From VRUE01 sp035712345 (lineage in GTDB: Bacteria; Actinomycetota; Thermoleophilia; Solirubrobacterales; 70-9), in NCBI GenBank assembly GCA_035712345.1, contig DASTAY010000045.1, positions 137,173 through 201,172 on the forward strand: DNA of 64,000 bases, given 5' to 3'. The notes under the pieces are model-generated. The model saw only the letters and a program-made list of their open reading frames with translations, searched no databases and was not told the DNA's origin. Numbering within the stretch: the stretch's first letter is position 1; each line of letters starts with the position of its first letter. Below are positions 33,685 to 42,398 of the stretch, piece by piece. The position numbers and the translations under genes are program-made.

Positions 33685-33778
33685 GCCAGCGGGTGGCGGC
33701 CTAGGGGGGACCGCCCCCGAGGACGCTTTAGCGACCGCAGGGGGCGGTGGGTCCCCTGGGCCGACAGGACCCGCTGGC
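33685..33778. repeat. 92-nt palindromic element, copy B (guaB3-guaA intergenic)
   Basis: Outer stem GCCAGCGGGT (33685-33694) with ACCCGCTGGC (33769-33778). The internal arm reads ACCGCCCCC / GGGGGCGGT where copies A and C have ACCTCCCCC / GGGGGAGGT, a compensated change. The apical loop is CGCTTTAGCG against AGCTTTAGCT in copy C, also compensated. It fills nearly the whole gap between guaB3 and guaA. Confidence 0.88.
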
Positions 33779-33786
33779 CCGGGACG

Positions 33787-34992
33787 TCAGTCATCGGAGA
33801 CAGCCACCCCCGCCGAGACCGCAGCCCGCCCGTTGGACCCCATGCCCACCGCCTGCTCCGTCTGCAGCTTCTTCCCCTCGCTCATCAACGCCGGCGCGAC
33901 CATCACCTCGGCCCGCTGGAAGCTGCGGATGTCCTCGTAGCCGGTCGTGGCCATCGAGGTTTTCAGCGCCCCCATCAGGTTGAAGGTGCCGTCGTTCTCC
34001 TGGGCCGGGCCGAGCAGGATCTCCTCCATCGTCCCGTCCTGCTTGGTCGAGACGCGGGTGCCGCGCGGCAGCGAGGGATGGAAGGTCGCCATCCCCCAGT
34101 GGAAGCCGCGACCGGGCGCCTCCTTGGCGCGGGCCAGCGGCGAGCCGACCATCACCGAGTCGGCGCCGACGGCGATCGCCTTGGAGACGTCGCCGCCGGT
34201 GCGCATGCCGCCGTCGGCGATCACGTTGACGTACTCGCCGGTCTCCAGCATGTGCTGTGAGCGGGCGGCGGCCACGTCGGCGATCGCGGTCGCCTGGGGC
34301 ACGCCGATGCCGAGCACGCCGCGGGTCGTGCAGGCGGCGCCGGGGCCGACCCCGACGAGAACGCCGACCGCGCCGGTCCGCATCAGGTGCAGCCCGGTCG
34401 AGTAGGAGGCGCAGCCGCCGACCACGGTCGGCACCGGCACTTCGGCGATGAACTCCTTCAGGTTGAGCGGCTCGACCGTGGTCGAGACGTGTTCGGCGGA
34501 GATCACCGTGCCCTGGATGACGAGGATGTCGATCCCGGCCTCGACCGCGATCTCGTAGTGCTCGCGAACCTTCTGCGGCGTCAGCGAGCCGCAGGCGACC
34601 GCGCCCCGCTCCTTGATCTCGGCGATCCGCTGGCCGATCAGCTCCGGCTTGACCGGCTCGGTGTAGATCTCCTGCATGATCCTGGTCGCCTCGTGCTTGG
34701 GCGCGGCGGCGACCTTCTCCAGCTGCTCCTCGGCGTTCTCGAAGCGAGTCCAGATCCCCTCCAGGTTGAGCACGCCGAGGCCGCCGAGCTGGTTGACGAG
34801 GACGGCGGTGTCGGGACTGACCACGCCGTCCATCGCCGAGGCGACGAGAGGCAGCTCGAAGCGGTACGGGCCAAGGGTCCAGCTGATGTCTATGTCGTCG
34901 GGATCGCGGGTCCGGCGCGACGGAACGATCGCGATGTCGTCGAATCCGTAGGCGCGCCTCCCCTTCTTGCCGCGACCGATGTCGATCTCCAA
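33787..34992 (-). CDS. guaB3: GuaB3-family IMP dehydrogenase/GMP reductase homolog
   Basis: 401 residues, a single TIM barrel without the CBS (Bateman) insertion of ordinary GuaB. The catalytic Cys loop reads GVGPGAACTTRGVLGIGVPQ, the phosphate-binding loop VIADGGMRTGGDVSKAIAVGAD, and FDDIAIVPSRRTRDPDDIDI starts the barrel. These features define the GuaB3 family of actinobacteria and cyanobacteria, long annotated as IMP dehydrogenase; I recall recent work pointing to GMP reductase activity. A second full-length guaB is not in the window. Location next to guaA supports a purine role either way. Confidence 0.9.
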   Translation of the reverse strand: MEIDIGRGKKGRRAYGFDDIAIVPSRRTRDPDDIDISWTLGPYRFELPLVASAMDGVVSPDTAVLVNQLGGLGVLNLEGIWTRFENAEEQLEKVAAAPKHEATRIMQEIYTEPVKPELIGQRIAEIKERGAVACGSLTPQKVREHYEIAVEAGIDILVIQGTVISAEHVSTTVEPLNLKEFIAEVPVPTVVGGCASYSTGLHLMRTGAVGVLVGVGPGAACTTRGVLGIGVPQATAIADVAAARSQHMLETGEYVNVIADGGMRTGGDVSKAIAVGADSVMVGSPLARAKEAPGRGFHWGMATFHPSLPRGTRVSTKQDGTMEEILLGPAQENDGTFNLMGALKTSMATTGYEDIRSFQRAEVMVAPALMSEGKKLQTEQAVGMGSNGRAAVSAGVAVSDD

Positions 34993-35031
34993 ATCGATCC
35001 TCCAGGGAAGTGGTGGCGTTGAACAGCCAGC

Positions 35032-35988
35032 CTACACTTCCGCGTGGACCTCCAGGTCGCGCACCTCGACCTCGTCGAGCAGGCGCTCGACCCGGCGCCG
35101 GTCGACCGTGCCGGCGCCGAAGTGCTGGGTCGACTCGGCCCCGCAGGCGACCCCGTAGGCGAGGCACTGGGCCGCCTCGCGGCCGTCGTAAAGCGCAGCC
35201 ACGTAACCGGCCAGGAAGGCGTCCCCCGAGCCGACGGTCGAGACGGGATCGAGCGGCTTGGTGCGCACTTCGAGAACCCGCCGCTCGGCTCCCTCGCCGA
35301 CCACGGCGACGCAGCCGTCGGGCCGCGTGATCGCGGCTTCGCCGGCGCCGAGCCGGACCAGCTCGGAGAGGCCGTGGACGAAGTCCTCGCGGTCGGAGAA
35401 CTCCTGGCCGACCAGCTCCTCGGCCTCCAGTTCGTTCGGCGTGACGACCGAGGCGCCTGCCCGGATGCCGGCCAGCATCGACTCGCCCTCGGAATCGAGG
35501 ATCGTCTTCACCCCGCACTCGCGCATCTCCTCGATCAGGCGCGCGTATAGCTCGGGCCCGGCGCCCGGGGGCAGGGTTCCGGCGAGGACGCAGAGCCTCG
35601 CGCCGGTGGCGAGGTAGCGCAATCGCTCGAGGAAGCGCTCGACCTCCTCGGGGCTGACCGCCGGCCCACGCTCGTTGATCTCGGTCTGCTCGCCGGAGGT
35701 CGGGTCGACGACCGCCATGTTGATCCGCGTCTCGCCGGCGATCCAGGTGAAGTCGGTGAGGATCGCCTCGCGGCGCAGCTCCTCCAGCATCCGCGTCCCG
35801 GTCGGTCCGCCGGCGAAGCCGGTGCCGATCACGGGACGGCCGAGCAGGCGCAGCGCCCGCGCGACGTTGATCCCCTTGCCGCCGGCCACCGTGCGGCTCT
35901 CGACCGCGCGATGGCGGTGGCCGAGGCGGAAATTCGGCACCGCGACAGTGCGATCGATCGCGGCGTTGAGGGTTACGGTGAGGATCAT
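35032..35988 (-). CDS. PfkB-family hexose-phosphate kinase (1-phosphofructokinase-like)
   Basis: 318 residues from ATG 35988, which overlaps the stop of the carboxypeptidase gene (ATGA). The ribokinase fold is marked by the N-terminal GGKGINVARALRLLG and the C-terminal DPVSTVGSGDAFLAGY, where the last Asp is the catalytic base. N-terminal MILTVTLNAAIDRT is typical of 1-phosphofructokinase and tagatose-6-phosphate kinase. No PTS genes are nearby, so the substrate is open. Confidence 0.88.
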   Translation of the reverse strand: MILTVTLNAAIDRTVAVPNFRLGHRHRAVESRTVAGGKGINVARALRLLGRPVIGTGFAGGPTGTRMLEELRREAILTDFTWIAGETRINMAVVDPTSGEQTEINERGPAVSPEEVERFLERLRYLATGARLCVLAGTLPPGAGPELYARLIEEMRECGVKTILDSEGESMLAGIRAGASVVTPNELEAEELVGQEFSDREDFVHGLSELVRLGAGEAAITRPDGCVAVVGEGAERRVLEVRTKPLDPVSTVGSGDAFLAGYVAALYDGREAAQCLAYGVACGAESTQHFGAGTVDRRRVERLLDEVEVRDLEVHAEV

Positions 35989-37241
35989 CGCCTGGTGCGC
36001 CTCCAAGTGGCTGCCACGATCAGTATCGCCGACAGAGCCAGCACGATCCAGAGGAAGTTGCCTGCAACGAAGCTGCGCACCCTGTCGAGGGCGCTCGCCT
36101 CGCCCACGGCGCGGCCGGCGCGCAGCGGCACCGCCGCGCCGCGCCGGCCGTCGACGCGGACGATCGCCTCGCCCAGCCGCGCCCCGCGTCGGATCGGCCC
36201 TTCGACTTCGCGCGGCGCCCGCACCGCGACGCTCAGTCGCTGACCGCGCCGCACGCCGACCGCGACGCTGCGCGCGGCGCGCAGCGGCAGCTCGCCCCCC
36301 GCGTAGCGGATCGACGGATGGGCGAGCGGCTGCCCGGCGTGGATCGGCACCCGCCTGCGGTACCGGGAGAAGCCGTAGTCGAGCAGGTCCAGGGTGTCGT
36401 CGAAGCGCTCTTCGTCGGTCCAGGTACCGACCACGGCGGCGATCAGCTCGACCCCCTTGCGCCGGCCCGAGCCGACCAGCACGTACCTGGCGCCGAAGGT
36501 ATGGCCGGTCTTGACGCCGTTGACCCAGGGCGCCATCTCGAGCAGCTCGTTGATCGACTCGATTCGCCGCGGCGGGCGCACGCTGCGCAACTCGGCGCTG
36601 CGCGAGTCGGCGATCCTGGCGAAGGCCGGGATCGCCAGCAGGCGCCGGGTGAGCGCGACCAGGTCGCCGGCGCTGGAGTAGTTGCCCCGCTGGTCGAGCC
36701 CGATCGGGTTGGCGTAGTGGGTGTCGGAGAGCCCGAGCGCCGCCGCATAGCGATTCATCTGCCCGACGAACCGCCGCTCCGACCCCGCCGCAGCGAGAGC
36801 CAGGTTGTAGGCCGCGTCGTTGCCGCTGCGCAGGATCAGCCCGTAGAGCAGGTCGCGCACACTGACCCTCTGCCCCGGCCGCAGCCCCAACAGCGACTCC
36901 CCGTATTCAGCTTCATAAGGCGCGGCGCGCACGATCTTCCTAAGGGACAGCTCGTGCAACGCCACCCATGCCGTCATCAGCTTGGTAGTGCTGGCGATCA
37001 ACAGATGGCGGGTGATCGCATGCGATGCGATCACTTCACCGCTGCGAGCATCGACCAGCGCCCATGCCCGTGCTTCGAGCTGCGGAGACTTCTCGTCCGC
37101 GGGTGGCGCTGTAGGGGGGACCTCCCCCGAGGAAGCTTTAGCTACCGCAGGGGGAGGTGGGTCCCCTGCAGCGACAGGACCCGCGGTCGAAAAGGCCACA
37201 AGCAGCAAGCCGAACAGAGCGACCAGCCGGCTGCGGCTCAC
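35985..37241 (-). CDS. D-alanyl-D-alanine carboxypeptidase (penicillin-binding, S11)
   Basis: 418 residues. Signal peptide (1-24), then a Pro-rich insert whose residues 26-43 (GDPPPPAVAKASSGEVPP) are encoded by palindromic element C, then the S11 domain: active Ser in ASTTKL (SxxK), SGN and KTG (VNGVKTGHT). A C-terminal membrane helix (FLWIVLALSAILIVAATW) anchors it. It trims peptidoglycan stem peptides. Start GTG 37241 overlaps the LysM gene stop (GTGA). Confidence 0.93.
   Translation of the reverse strand: MSRSRLVALFGLLLVAFSTAGPVAAGDPPPPAVAKASSGEVPPTAPPADEKSPQLEARAWALVDARSGEVIASHAITRHLLIASTTKLMTAWVALHELSLRKIVRAAPYEAEYGESLLGLRPGQRVSVRDLLYGLILRSGNDAAYNLALAAAGSERRFVGQMNRYAAALGLSDTHYANPIGLDQRGNYSSAGDLVALTRRLLAIPAFARIADSRSAELRSVRPPRRIESINELLEMAPWVNGVKTGHTFGARYVLVGSGRRKGVELIAAVVGTWTDEERFDDTLDLLDYGFSRYRRRVPIHAGQPLAHPSIRYAGGELPLRAARSVAVGVRRGQRLSVAVRAPREVEGPIRRGARLGEAIVRVDGRRGAAVPLRAGRAVGEASALDRVRSFVAGNFLWIVLALSAILIVAATWRRTRR
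37097..37186. repeat. 92-nt palindromic element, copy C (inside the carboxypeptidase gene)
   Basis: Outer stem CCGCGGGT (37097-37104) with ACCCGCGG (37179-37186), and the same core as copy A. It is translated in frame just after the signal peptide and gives the protein the same 18-residue peptide, apart from Glu to Lys, that copy A gives ribosomal protein S9. Confidence 0.88.
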
Positions 37242-37555
37242 TTCAGCTTCAGGCGTTCGCCCGAGATCAGGATCTGGGGATCAACCCCGGGGTTCAGCCT
37301 GAGGATGCGGGCCACGGGGACGCCCGTCTGGTGGGCGATAGAGCTCAGCGTGTCGCCGTTCTGCACTACGTAGGACTTCGGCGTGTGAGCCGGGCCCTGG
37401 CCCGACTTGGCGTGGCTCGGGTGTTTCGAGCTGCCGTTGGAATCGCCCCCGCCACCCCCGCCGCCGAGCGTCGCCGCGATCACGACGATCACGACGACGA
37501 AGCCGCAGATGACAGCGGCGGCGGCGAGGGCTCTGGCGGGTGCTCTGGAGCTCAG
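37238..37555 (-). CDS. Membrane-anchored LysM protein
   Basis: About 105 residues: one hydrophobic helix (AAAVICGFVVVIVVIAATL), a Gly/Ser/His-rich linker, then a single LysM domain (YVVQNGDTLSSIAHQTGVPVARILRLNPGV) that binds peptidoglycan. The only standard start, GTG 37492, would cut the helix in half. The helix is complete if translation begins at CTG 37555, which overlaps the HU stop as CTGA. I give that longer form, but the start is unproven. It is coupled to the carboxypeptidase gene downstream, so both act on the wall. Confidence 0.75.
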   Translation of the reverse strand: MSSRAPARALAAAAVICGFVVVIVVIAATLGGGGGGGDSNGSSKHPSHAKSGQGPAHTPKSYVVQNGDTLSSIAHQTGVPVARILRLNPGVDPQILISGERLKLK

Positions 37556-37830
37556 CCCTTGACCTTGGCCTTCAGTGCCGAACCGGCGGAGAAGCGAGGC
37601 ACCTTGCCGCCGGGAATCGTGATCCGCTCGCCGGTGCGCGGATTGACGCCCTGGCGCGGGCCGCGCTCGGCGACGTGGAATTTGCCGAAGCCGGTGAAGC
37701 TGACTTCGCCCCCGCCGCTCAGGGTGTCGGTGATCGCGTCGAGCACAGCGTCGACCGCGTCGCTTGCGGCTTTCTTGCTGCCCACTCGCTCATCAGCTGC
37801 CAGTTGGTCCAAAAACTCAGCCTTGGTCAC
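37552..37830 (-). CDS. HU-family DNA-binding protein
   Basis: 92 residues: MTKAEFLDQLAADERVG and the diagnostic GFGKFHVAERGPRQGVNPRTGERI beta-arm. Nucleoid protein that bends DNA as a dimer. Normal length, without the long basic tail found in mycobacterial and streptomycete HupB/HupS. Confidence 0.96.
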   Translation of the reverse strand: MTKAEFLDQLAADERVGSKKAASDAVDAVLDAITDTLSGGGEVSFTGFGKFHVAERGPRQGVNPRTGERITIPGGKVPRFSAGSALKAKVKG

Positions 37831-37917
37831 GTCGAAGCTCCTCCGTCTGTCGTTGAGGTCGGCGGCAATCTAACAGCGCATTCGGCGTAATGGCCGTGCC
37901 TACGCGGGCAGGGGCCC

Positions 37918-39273
37918 TCACGAGCCGCTGACGGTCATCTCGCCGATCAGCAGCGGCGGCGTGCTGACCGACCCCCCGAAGGGAACCCAGCGGGGGTCGG
38001 ACCCGGCGGCGCGCACGGCTTTCAGCATCGCCACCAGGTCGCTGGCTATCGTGAACTCGCGCAGCGGCTCGGCCAGCTCCCCCTGTCTGATCGCCCGGCC
38101 CGAGGCGCCGACCGAGAAGACGCCGGTCACCGGGTTGACGCCCGAGTGCAGGCCGGCGACGTCGTTGACGTAGACGCCGTCGCCGGCATCGCCGAGCAGC
38201 CCGTCGAAGCCGGTCGCGCCCGGCGCGACCACGAGGTTGGACGCCGAGACGCCGGGCGGAGAGCGATAGCCGGAGCGGCCCGCGCTGCCGGTCGGCTCGG
38301 CGCCGCCGCGCCGTGCCGTGTAGCTGTCGTAGAGGAACGTCTGCAGGCGCCCGTCCTCGACCAGCGCCGTGCGCCGCCGTGGCGTGCCCTCGGCATCGAC
38401 GGGCGCCGTCGCGAAGCCCTGTGGGTCGAGGCCGTCGTCGTGCAGGACGAACGCCGCCGAGGCGACCTCCTCGCCGAGCCGCTCGGCCAGCGGCGAGCGG
38501 CCGCGCTGCACCGAATCCGCGCCGATCGCGTTGCCGAGCAGGCCGACGAAGCTGGCGGCAACGGTCGGGTCGAGGACGACCGGGCAGCGGCGCGACGGCG
38601 GCTTGGAGGAACCGATCATCTCCGCCGCGCGCTCGGCGCCCTCGCGGCCGATCGCGCTCGGGTCGAGGCCGGCGGGCCCGCGGGCGAGGCCGAACCCCAG
38701 CCCCGTCTCGCGCCCGTCCTCGCCCTCGGCGAGCGCCTGCAGATAGGCGTAGCAGCTCGTCGCCTCGTACTCGGCCCGCGCCCCGGCGGAGGCGAAGATC
38801 GCGACCCGCTCGCCGCTGTCGAAGTAGACGGCCTGCTCGACCGCGGCGATCCTCGCGTCCGCCGCGAGCGCGGCCCTCTCCACCGAGAGGGCGAGCTCGG
38901 CGATCCCGGCCGCTGAGCACTCGGCGCGCGAGGGGTCGCTGAGCCCCGCCAGGTCCCGCACCTCTCCCGCCGCCGCCGGCGCTGCGGCGAACTCGTCTTC
39001 GTCGGCGACGCGGGCGGCTCCGACGGCGCGCCTCGCGATCGCGCCCAGCCCCCCGACGGATAGGTCGGTGCCGTAGGCGTAACCGACCCGGCCGCCGATC
39101 CAGACCCGCAGCCCGACCCCGCGCTGGGTCGCCGCCGTGAGGCTCTCGACCTCCCCGCCGTGGACGCGGACCTCGCGGTTCTCGGCTTCGCTGGCGTAGG
39201 CCTCGGCATCGCCGGCGCCGGCCTCGAGCGCCTGCTCGACGGCCGTGGCCGCCTCGGCGGCGAGGTCGTTCAC
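37918..39273 (-). CDS. TldE/PmbA-family metalloprotease subunit
   Basis: 451 residues from GTG 39273, which overlaps the tldD stop (GTGA). It shares the TldD fold (VGLRVWIGGRVGYAYGTD near the N-terminus, LHSGVNPVTGVFSVGASG near the C-terminus) but lacks the HExxxH metal motif, as expected of the TldE partner. TldD/TldE form a heterodimeric protease that degrades unfolded peptides and matures some RiPPs. No RiPP precursor is visible nearby. Confidence 0.92.
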   Translation of the reverse strand: MNDLAAEAATAVEQALEAGAGDAEAYASEAENREVRVHGGEVESLTAATQRGVGLRVWIGGRVGYAYGTDLSVGGLGAIARRAVGAARVADEDEFAAAPAAAGEVRDLAGLSDPSRAECSAAGIAELALSVERAALAADARIAAVEQAVYFDSGERVAIFASAGARAEYEATSCYAYLQALAEGEDGRETGLGFGLARGPAGLDPSAIGREGAERAAEMIGSSKPPSRRCPVVLDPTVAASFVGLLGNAIGADSVQRGRSPLAERLGEEVASAAFVLHDDGLDPQGFATAPVDAEGTPRRRTALVEDGRLQTFLYDSYTARRGGAEPTGSAGRSGYRSPPGVSASNLVVAPGATGFDGLLGDAGDGVYVNDVAGLHSGVNPVTGVFSVGASGRAIRQGELAEPLREFTIASDLVAMLKAVRAAGSDPRWVPFGGSVSTPPLLIGEMTVSGS

Positions 39274-40664
39274 GCCTCCGTCCCGCCGACGGTAATCGCC
39301 GCGATCCGCACGTGCCCCTGGCCGGTCCCGACGGGAACTTTCTGACCGCCCTTGCCGCAGATCCCGGTCTTCATCCAGAAGTCGTCGCCGACGGCGTCGA
39401 TCGCCGCCAGCGCGTCGAGGCAGTTGCCGACCAGGGTCGCGCCGCGACAGGGACGGGTCACCCTGCCGCCCTCGATCAGGTAGCCCTCGTTGACGCCGAA
39501 GACGAAGTCGCCGGTCGCCGGGTCGACCTGGCCGCCGGCGAAGGAGACCGCGTAGAAGCCCTTCCCGATTCCGCCGATGATCTCCTCCGGCGTGGCCTCG
39601 CCGGGGGCGATGTAGGTGTTGGTCATGCGCGGGATCGGCAGGTGGCGGAAGCTCTCCCGCCGGCCGTTGCCGGTCTGCGCGGCGCCTTCGCGGGCGGCGG
39701 TCTGGCGGTCGTGCAGGAAGGCGACGAGGTGGCCGTCCTCGATCACCCGCGTCTTGCGGGTCGGCGCGCCCTCGTCGTCGATCGCGTCGCTGCCCCACTC
39801 GCCCGGCATGCGGCCGTCGTCGTAGGCGCTCAGCAGCGGCTGGGCGACCTTCTCGCCGAGCTTGCCGGCGTAGACGCTGGCGCCCTTCTGCACGTGGTCG
39901 GCCTCGAGGCCGTGCCCGGTCATCTCGTGGAAGAGGACGCCGCCGAAGCCGCCGCCGACCACGACCGGCATCGTCCCGGTCGGCGCCGGGCCGGCGTCGA
40001 GCAGGGTCAGGGCCTTGCGCGCGGCGCTCTCGGCGATCGAGGCCGGGTCGTCCTCGAAGAGCTCGAAGCCGCGCGCGGCGCCCAGCGTCTCGGCGCCGGT
40101 CTCGACCCGCTCGCCGCGCCGGGCGACCGCCTGGACGCCGATCCGCACCCGCGTGCGGTCGTCGCCGCTGAAGAGGCCGTCGGAGTTGGCGATCGCGACC
40201 TCGCGCCGGGACTCGCCGTAGGAGGCCGTCGCCTGGGCGATCTCACCGCCCGCCCCGCGAACCCGCTGGTCGAGCTCGCGCAACAGCTCCGCCTTGCGCT
40301 CGGCCCCGACCGCGTCCGGCGGCCGCTCGATCGGCTGCGGGCTGGGCGCCTCGGAGCTCAGCGGCCGCGGTTCGACGCGCTCGGCGCGCAGCGCCGCGGC
40401 GGCCTCGTCGGCGGCGCGTTCGAGGTCGGCGGGGTCGAGGCCGTCGACGTGGGCGAAATAGGTCGTGCCGCCGCTCAGCACCCGCACCCCGGCGCCCGCT
40501 TCGGCGCCCGACTGGACCGACTCGATCCGCGACTCGTCGATCGCCAGCGTGAAGCCGCCGCGCCGTTCGGCGAAGACCTCGGCGAACTCGCCTCCGCGGG
40601 CAAGCGCACGGGCGAGGACGCGCTCGGCGACCTCCGGGTCGAGCAGCTGCGCGGGCCCGCTCAC
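39270..40664 (-). CDS. tldD: TldD-family metalloprotease
   Basis: 464 residues. The catalytic metal motif HEMTGHGLEAD (HExxxH) is at the centre and the C-terminal GVNEGYLIEGGRVTRPCRGATLVGN block is typical. It pairs with the downstream TldE. Start GTG 40664 overlaps the stop of the small gene before it. Confidence 0.94.
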   Translation of the reverse strand: MSGPAQLLDPEVAERVLARALARGGEFAEVFAERRGGFTLAIDESRIESVQSGAEAGAGVRVLSGGTTYFAHVDGLDPADLERAADEAAAALRAERVEPRPLSSEAPSPQPIERPPDAVGAERKAELLRELDQRVRGAGGEIAQATASYGESRREVAIANSDGLFSGDDRTRVRIGVQAVARRGERVETGAETLGAARGFELFEDDPASIAESAARKALTLLDAGPAPTGTMPVVVGGGFGGVLFHEMTGHGLEADHVQKGASVYAGKLGEKVAQPLLSAYDDGRMPGEWGSDAIDDEGAPTRKTRVIEDGHLVAFLHDRQTAAREGAAQTGNGRRESFRHLPIPRMTNTYIAPGEATPEEIIGGIGKGFYAVSFAGGQVDPATGDFVFGVNEGYLIEGGRVTRPCRGATLVGNCLDALAAIDAVGDDFWMKTGICGKGGQKVPVGTGQGHVRIAAITVGGTEA

Positions 40665-40885
40665 GACCTCTCCCGCTTGCCCGCGACCTCGATCAGCCGC
40701 CCCGCGGCGACGAACAGCTCGCCGCTCGCCGAGGAGTCGCTGGCGTGGTCCTCGGCCCGGCCCTCCGCGTAGTAGAGCCGGGCGAAGGGCTTGCGAGAGG
40801 CGCGGCGACGGCGCATGTAGGCGGCCGCCTCGTCGGCATAGCCGGAGACCCGCTCGAGCAGGACGCGATGGGGCTTAGGAGGCAT
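40661..40885 (-). CDS. Small basic protein upstream of tldD
   Basis: 74 residues, Arg/Ala-rich N-terminal half (YMRRRRASRKPFARLYY) and a neutral C-terminal half. It overlaps the gene before it by eleven bases and tldD by four, so it is likely translated as part of the run. I recognise no family. Confidence 0.5.
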   Translation of the reverse strand: MPPKPHRVLLERVSGYADEAAAYMRRRRASRKPFARLYYAEGRAEDHASDSSASGELFVAAGRLIEVAGKRERS

Positions 40886-41312
40886 CGGCCGCCTCGCCCC
40901 CGCGCCGCTGCGTACTTCTTACGTGCTCTGACCCGTCAGAAGTTGCCTGCGGCGTCGCTCCGGCGAGATCGCGCAGCACCGAGCGCATGTCGAAGAAGGT
41001 GAGCGAGGCGAGAGCGAAGCGCTCGGTCACCGCGACGGCGGCGAGGCCGGCGTGGCGAAGGGCGAAGACCTCGCCCTGCTCGGTGCCGATGTGGACCTGC
41101 TCGACCGCCTCCTCGCCGGCGCGGTCGGCGACCGCGAAGAGCGTCGCCGCGTCCTCCTCCCAGCGGGAGAACCGATCCGCCGCGGCGAGAACCTCGCCCC
41201 TCGGGCCGAGGATCGCGGCGCCGCGCAGGTCGGGTGACATCTCGGTCAGGTAGGCGAGCGCGCCCTCCGCCGCCTCGGCCGAAACCTCCACCGCTGTGCC
41301 GTCGTCGGGCAT
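40875..41312 (-). CDS. Roadblock/LC7-like small protein (tentative)
   Basis: 145 residues from ATG 41312. An alpha/beta domain of about 110 residues (ALAYLTEMSPDLRGAAILGPRGEVLAAAD ... GEVFALRHAGLAAVAVTERFALASLTFFDMRSVLRDL) resembles the MglB/roadblock fold in size and in the pattern of two helices around a five-strand sheet. The C-terminus is polar. Role in the tldD run is unknown. Confidence 0.5.
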   Translation of the reverse strand: MPDDGTAVEVSAEAAEGALAYLTEMSPDLRGAAILGPRGEVLAAADRFSRWEEDAATLFAVADRAGEEAVEQVHIGTEQGEVFALRHAGLAAVAVTERFALASLTFFDMRSVLRDLAGATPQATSDGSEHVRSTQRRGGEAADAS

Positions 41313-41332
41313 CTCGGCCAAAATACCGTCCC

Positions 41333-41482
41333 GTGTCCCTGGCCCGAGCTTCGTGGATCACCGTCGTCGCCGTTTGCGCGATCGCCGCGATCCTCTTCGC
41401 GATCAGCGGCTACACCGGCTACACCGTCACCCTCGTCGCCGTCGGCCTGGCCGCCGCAGTCAACCTCCTGCCGAGCCCGTAG
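41333..41482 (+). CDS. Small two-span membrane protein
   Basis: 49 residues from GTG 41333: a short N-terminus, one helix (WITVVAVCAIAAILFAISGY) and a second (TVTLVAVGLAAAVNLLP). Divergent from the roadblock-like gene with 20 bp between starts, convergent with the cation efflux gene. Codon pattern and hydrophobicity favour a real gene, but it is short. Confidence 0.45.
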   Translation: MSLARASWITVVAVCAIAAILFAISGYTGYTVTLVAVGLAAAVNLLPSP

Positions 41483-41486
41483 GGGC

Positions 41487-42398
41487 CTAGCCGGCCCTGA
41501 ACGGGCCGTCGCGCTCGCGGCTGGGGTCTCGAACCGAGGTCTCCGGCTCGACGTGGATCAGCACCTCGGCGTGGCGGATGTCGGCCTCGATCTCGGCGCG
41601 CATCCGGTGGGCGAGCTCGTGCGCGCGCTCGAGGCTGGTCCCGGAGCGGTACTGGACGTGCAGGTCGATGTAGCGGCGGCTGCCCGCCCGGCGCGCCCGC
41701 AGCTTGTGGTAGCCGGCGACCTCGGGCGTGCGCGCGGCGGCGATCGCCGCCTCGATCCGGTCCATCTCCGCGGCGGGCAGGGCTTCGTCGACGAGCACGC
41801 CCGAGGAGCGCCGGATGATGCGCAGCCCGGCGGTGACGATCGCGGCGGAGACGAGCAGGGCGGTGACCGAGTCGAGCGCTACGACGCCGGTGATCTTGAC
41901 CAGGACGAGCCCGACGAGGACGCCGAGCGAGGTGAGCGCATCGGTGCGCAGGTGCGCCGCGTCGCCTTCCAGCGCAGGCGAGTCGTGCAGCCTGGCCTGG
42001 CGCGCCAGGACCGTAGAGACGGCGAGGTTCGCCAGCACCGAGAAGCCCATCACGGCGATGCCGATGCCGAGCCGTTCGACCTCGGCGCCGACGACCAGCC
42101 GGTGGGTCGCCTCAAAGACGATGATCCCGGCGCCGATCAGGATCAGCATCCCCTCGATCGTCGCCGCCAGGCTCTCGACCTTCTCGTGGCCGTAGGGGTG
42201 GCCGGCGTCGGCCGGCTCGTCGGCCTTGCGCACCGAGACGAAGGCGACGACCGAGGCGACGAGGTCGATCAGCGAGTGGACCGCCTCGGTGACGATCGCG
42301 ATCGAGCCGGTGATCGCCCCGGCGGCGAGCTTGATCGCGATCAACAGCGCGTTGGAGGCGATCGAGAGCCCGGCCGCCCCGCTTTTGCTGCGGATCAT
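41487..42398 (-). CDS. Cation diffusion facilitator family transporter
   Basis: 303 residues, six membrane helices and a C-terminal cytoplasmic ferredoxin-like domain (..YHKLRARRAGSRRYIDLHVQY). Metal sites are visible in HSLIDLV (helix 2), DAGHPYGHEKVE (loop) and AAHLRTDALTS (helix 5). It exports divalent metals such as Zn2+ or Fe2+ in exchange for protons. Start overlaps the rdgB stop (ATGA). Confidence 0.92.
   Translation of the reverse strand: MIRSKSGAAGLSIASNALLIAIKLAAGAITGSIAIVTEAVHSLIDLVASVVAFVSVRKADEPADAGHPYGHEKVESLAATIEGMLILIGAGIIVFEATHRLVVGAEVERLGIGIAVMGFSVLANLAVSTVLARQARLHDSPALEGDAAHLRTDALTSLGVLVGLVLVKITGVVALDSVTALLVSAAIVTAGLRIIRRSSGVLVDEALPAAEMDRIEAAIAAARTPEVAGYHKLRARRAGSRRYIDLHVQYRSGTSLERAHELAHRMRAEIEADIRHAEVLIHVEPETSVRDPSRERDGPFRAG

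Noticed and set aside
37918..40664. tldD/tldE as part of a RiPP biosynthetic cluster
   Set aside because: No small precursor gene with a leader/core pattern and no modification enzyme is adjacent; the neighbours are housekeeping or unknown.
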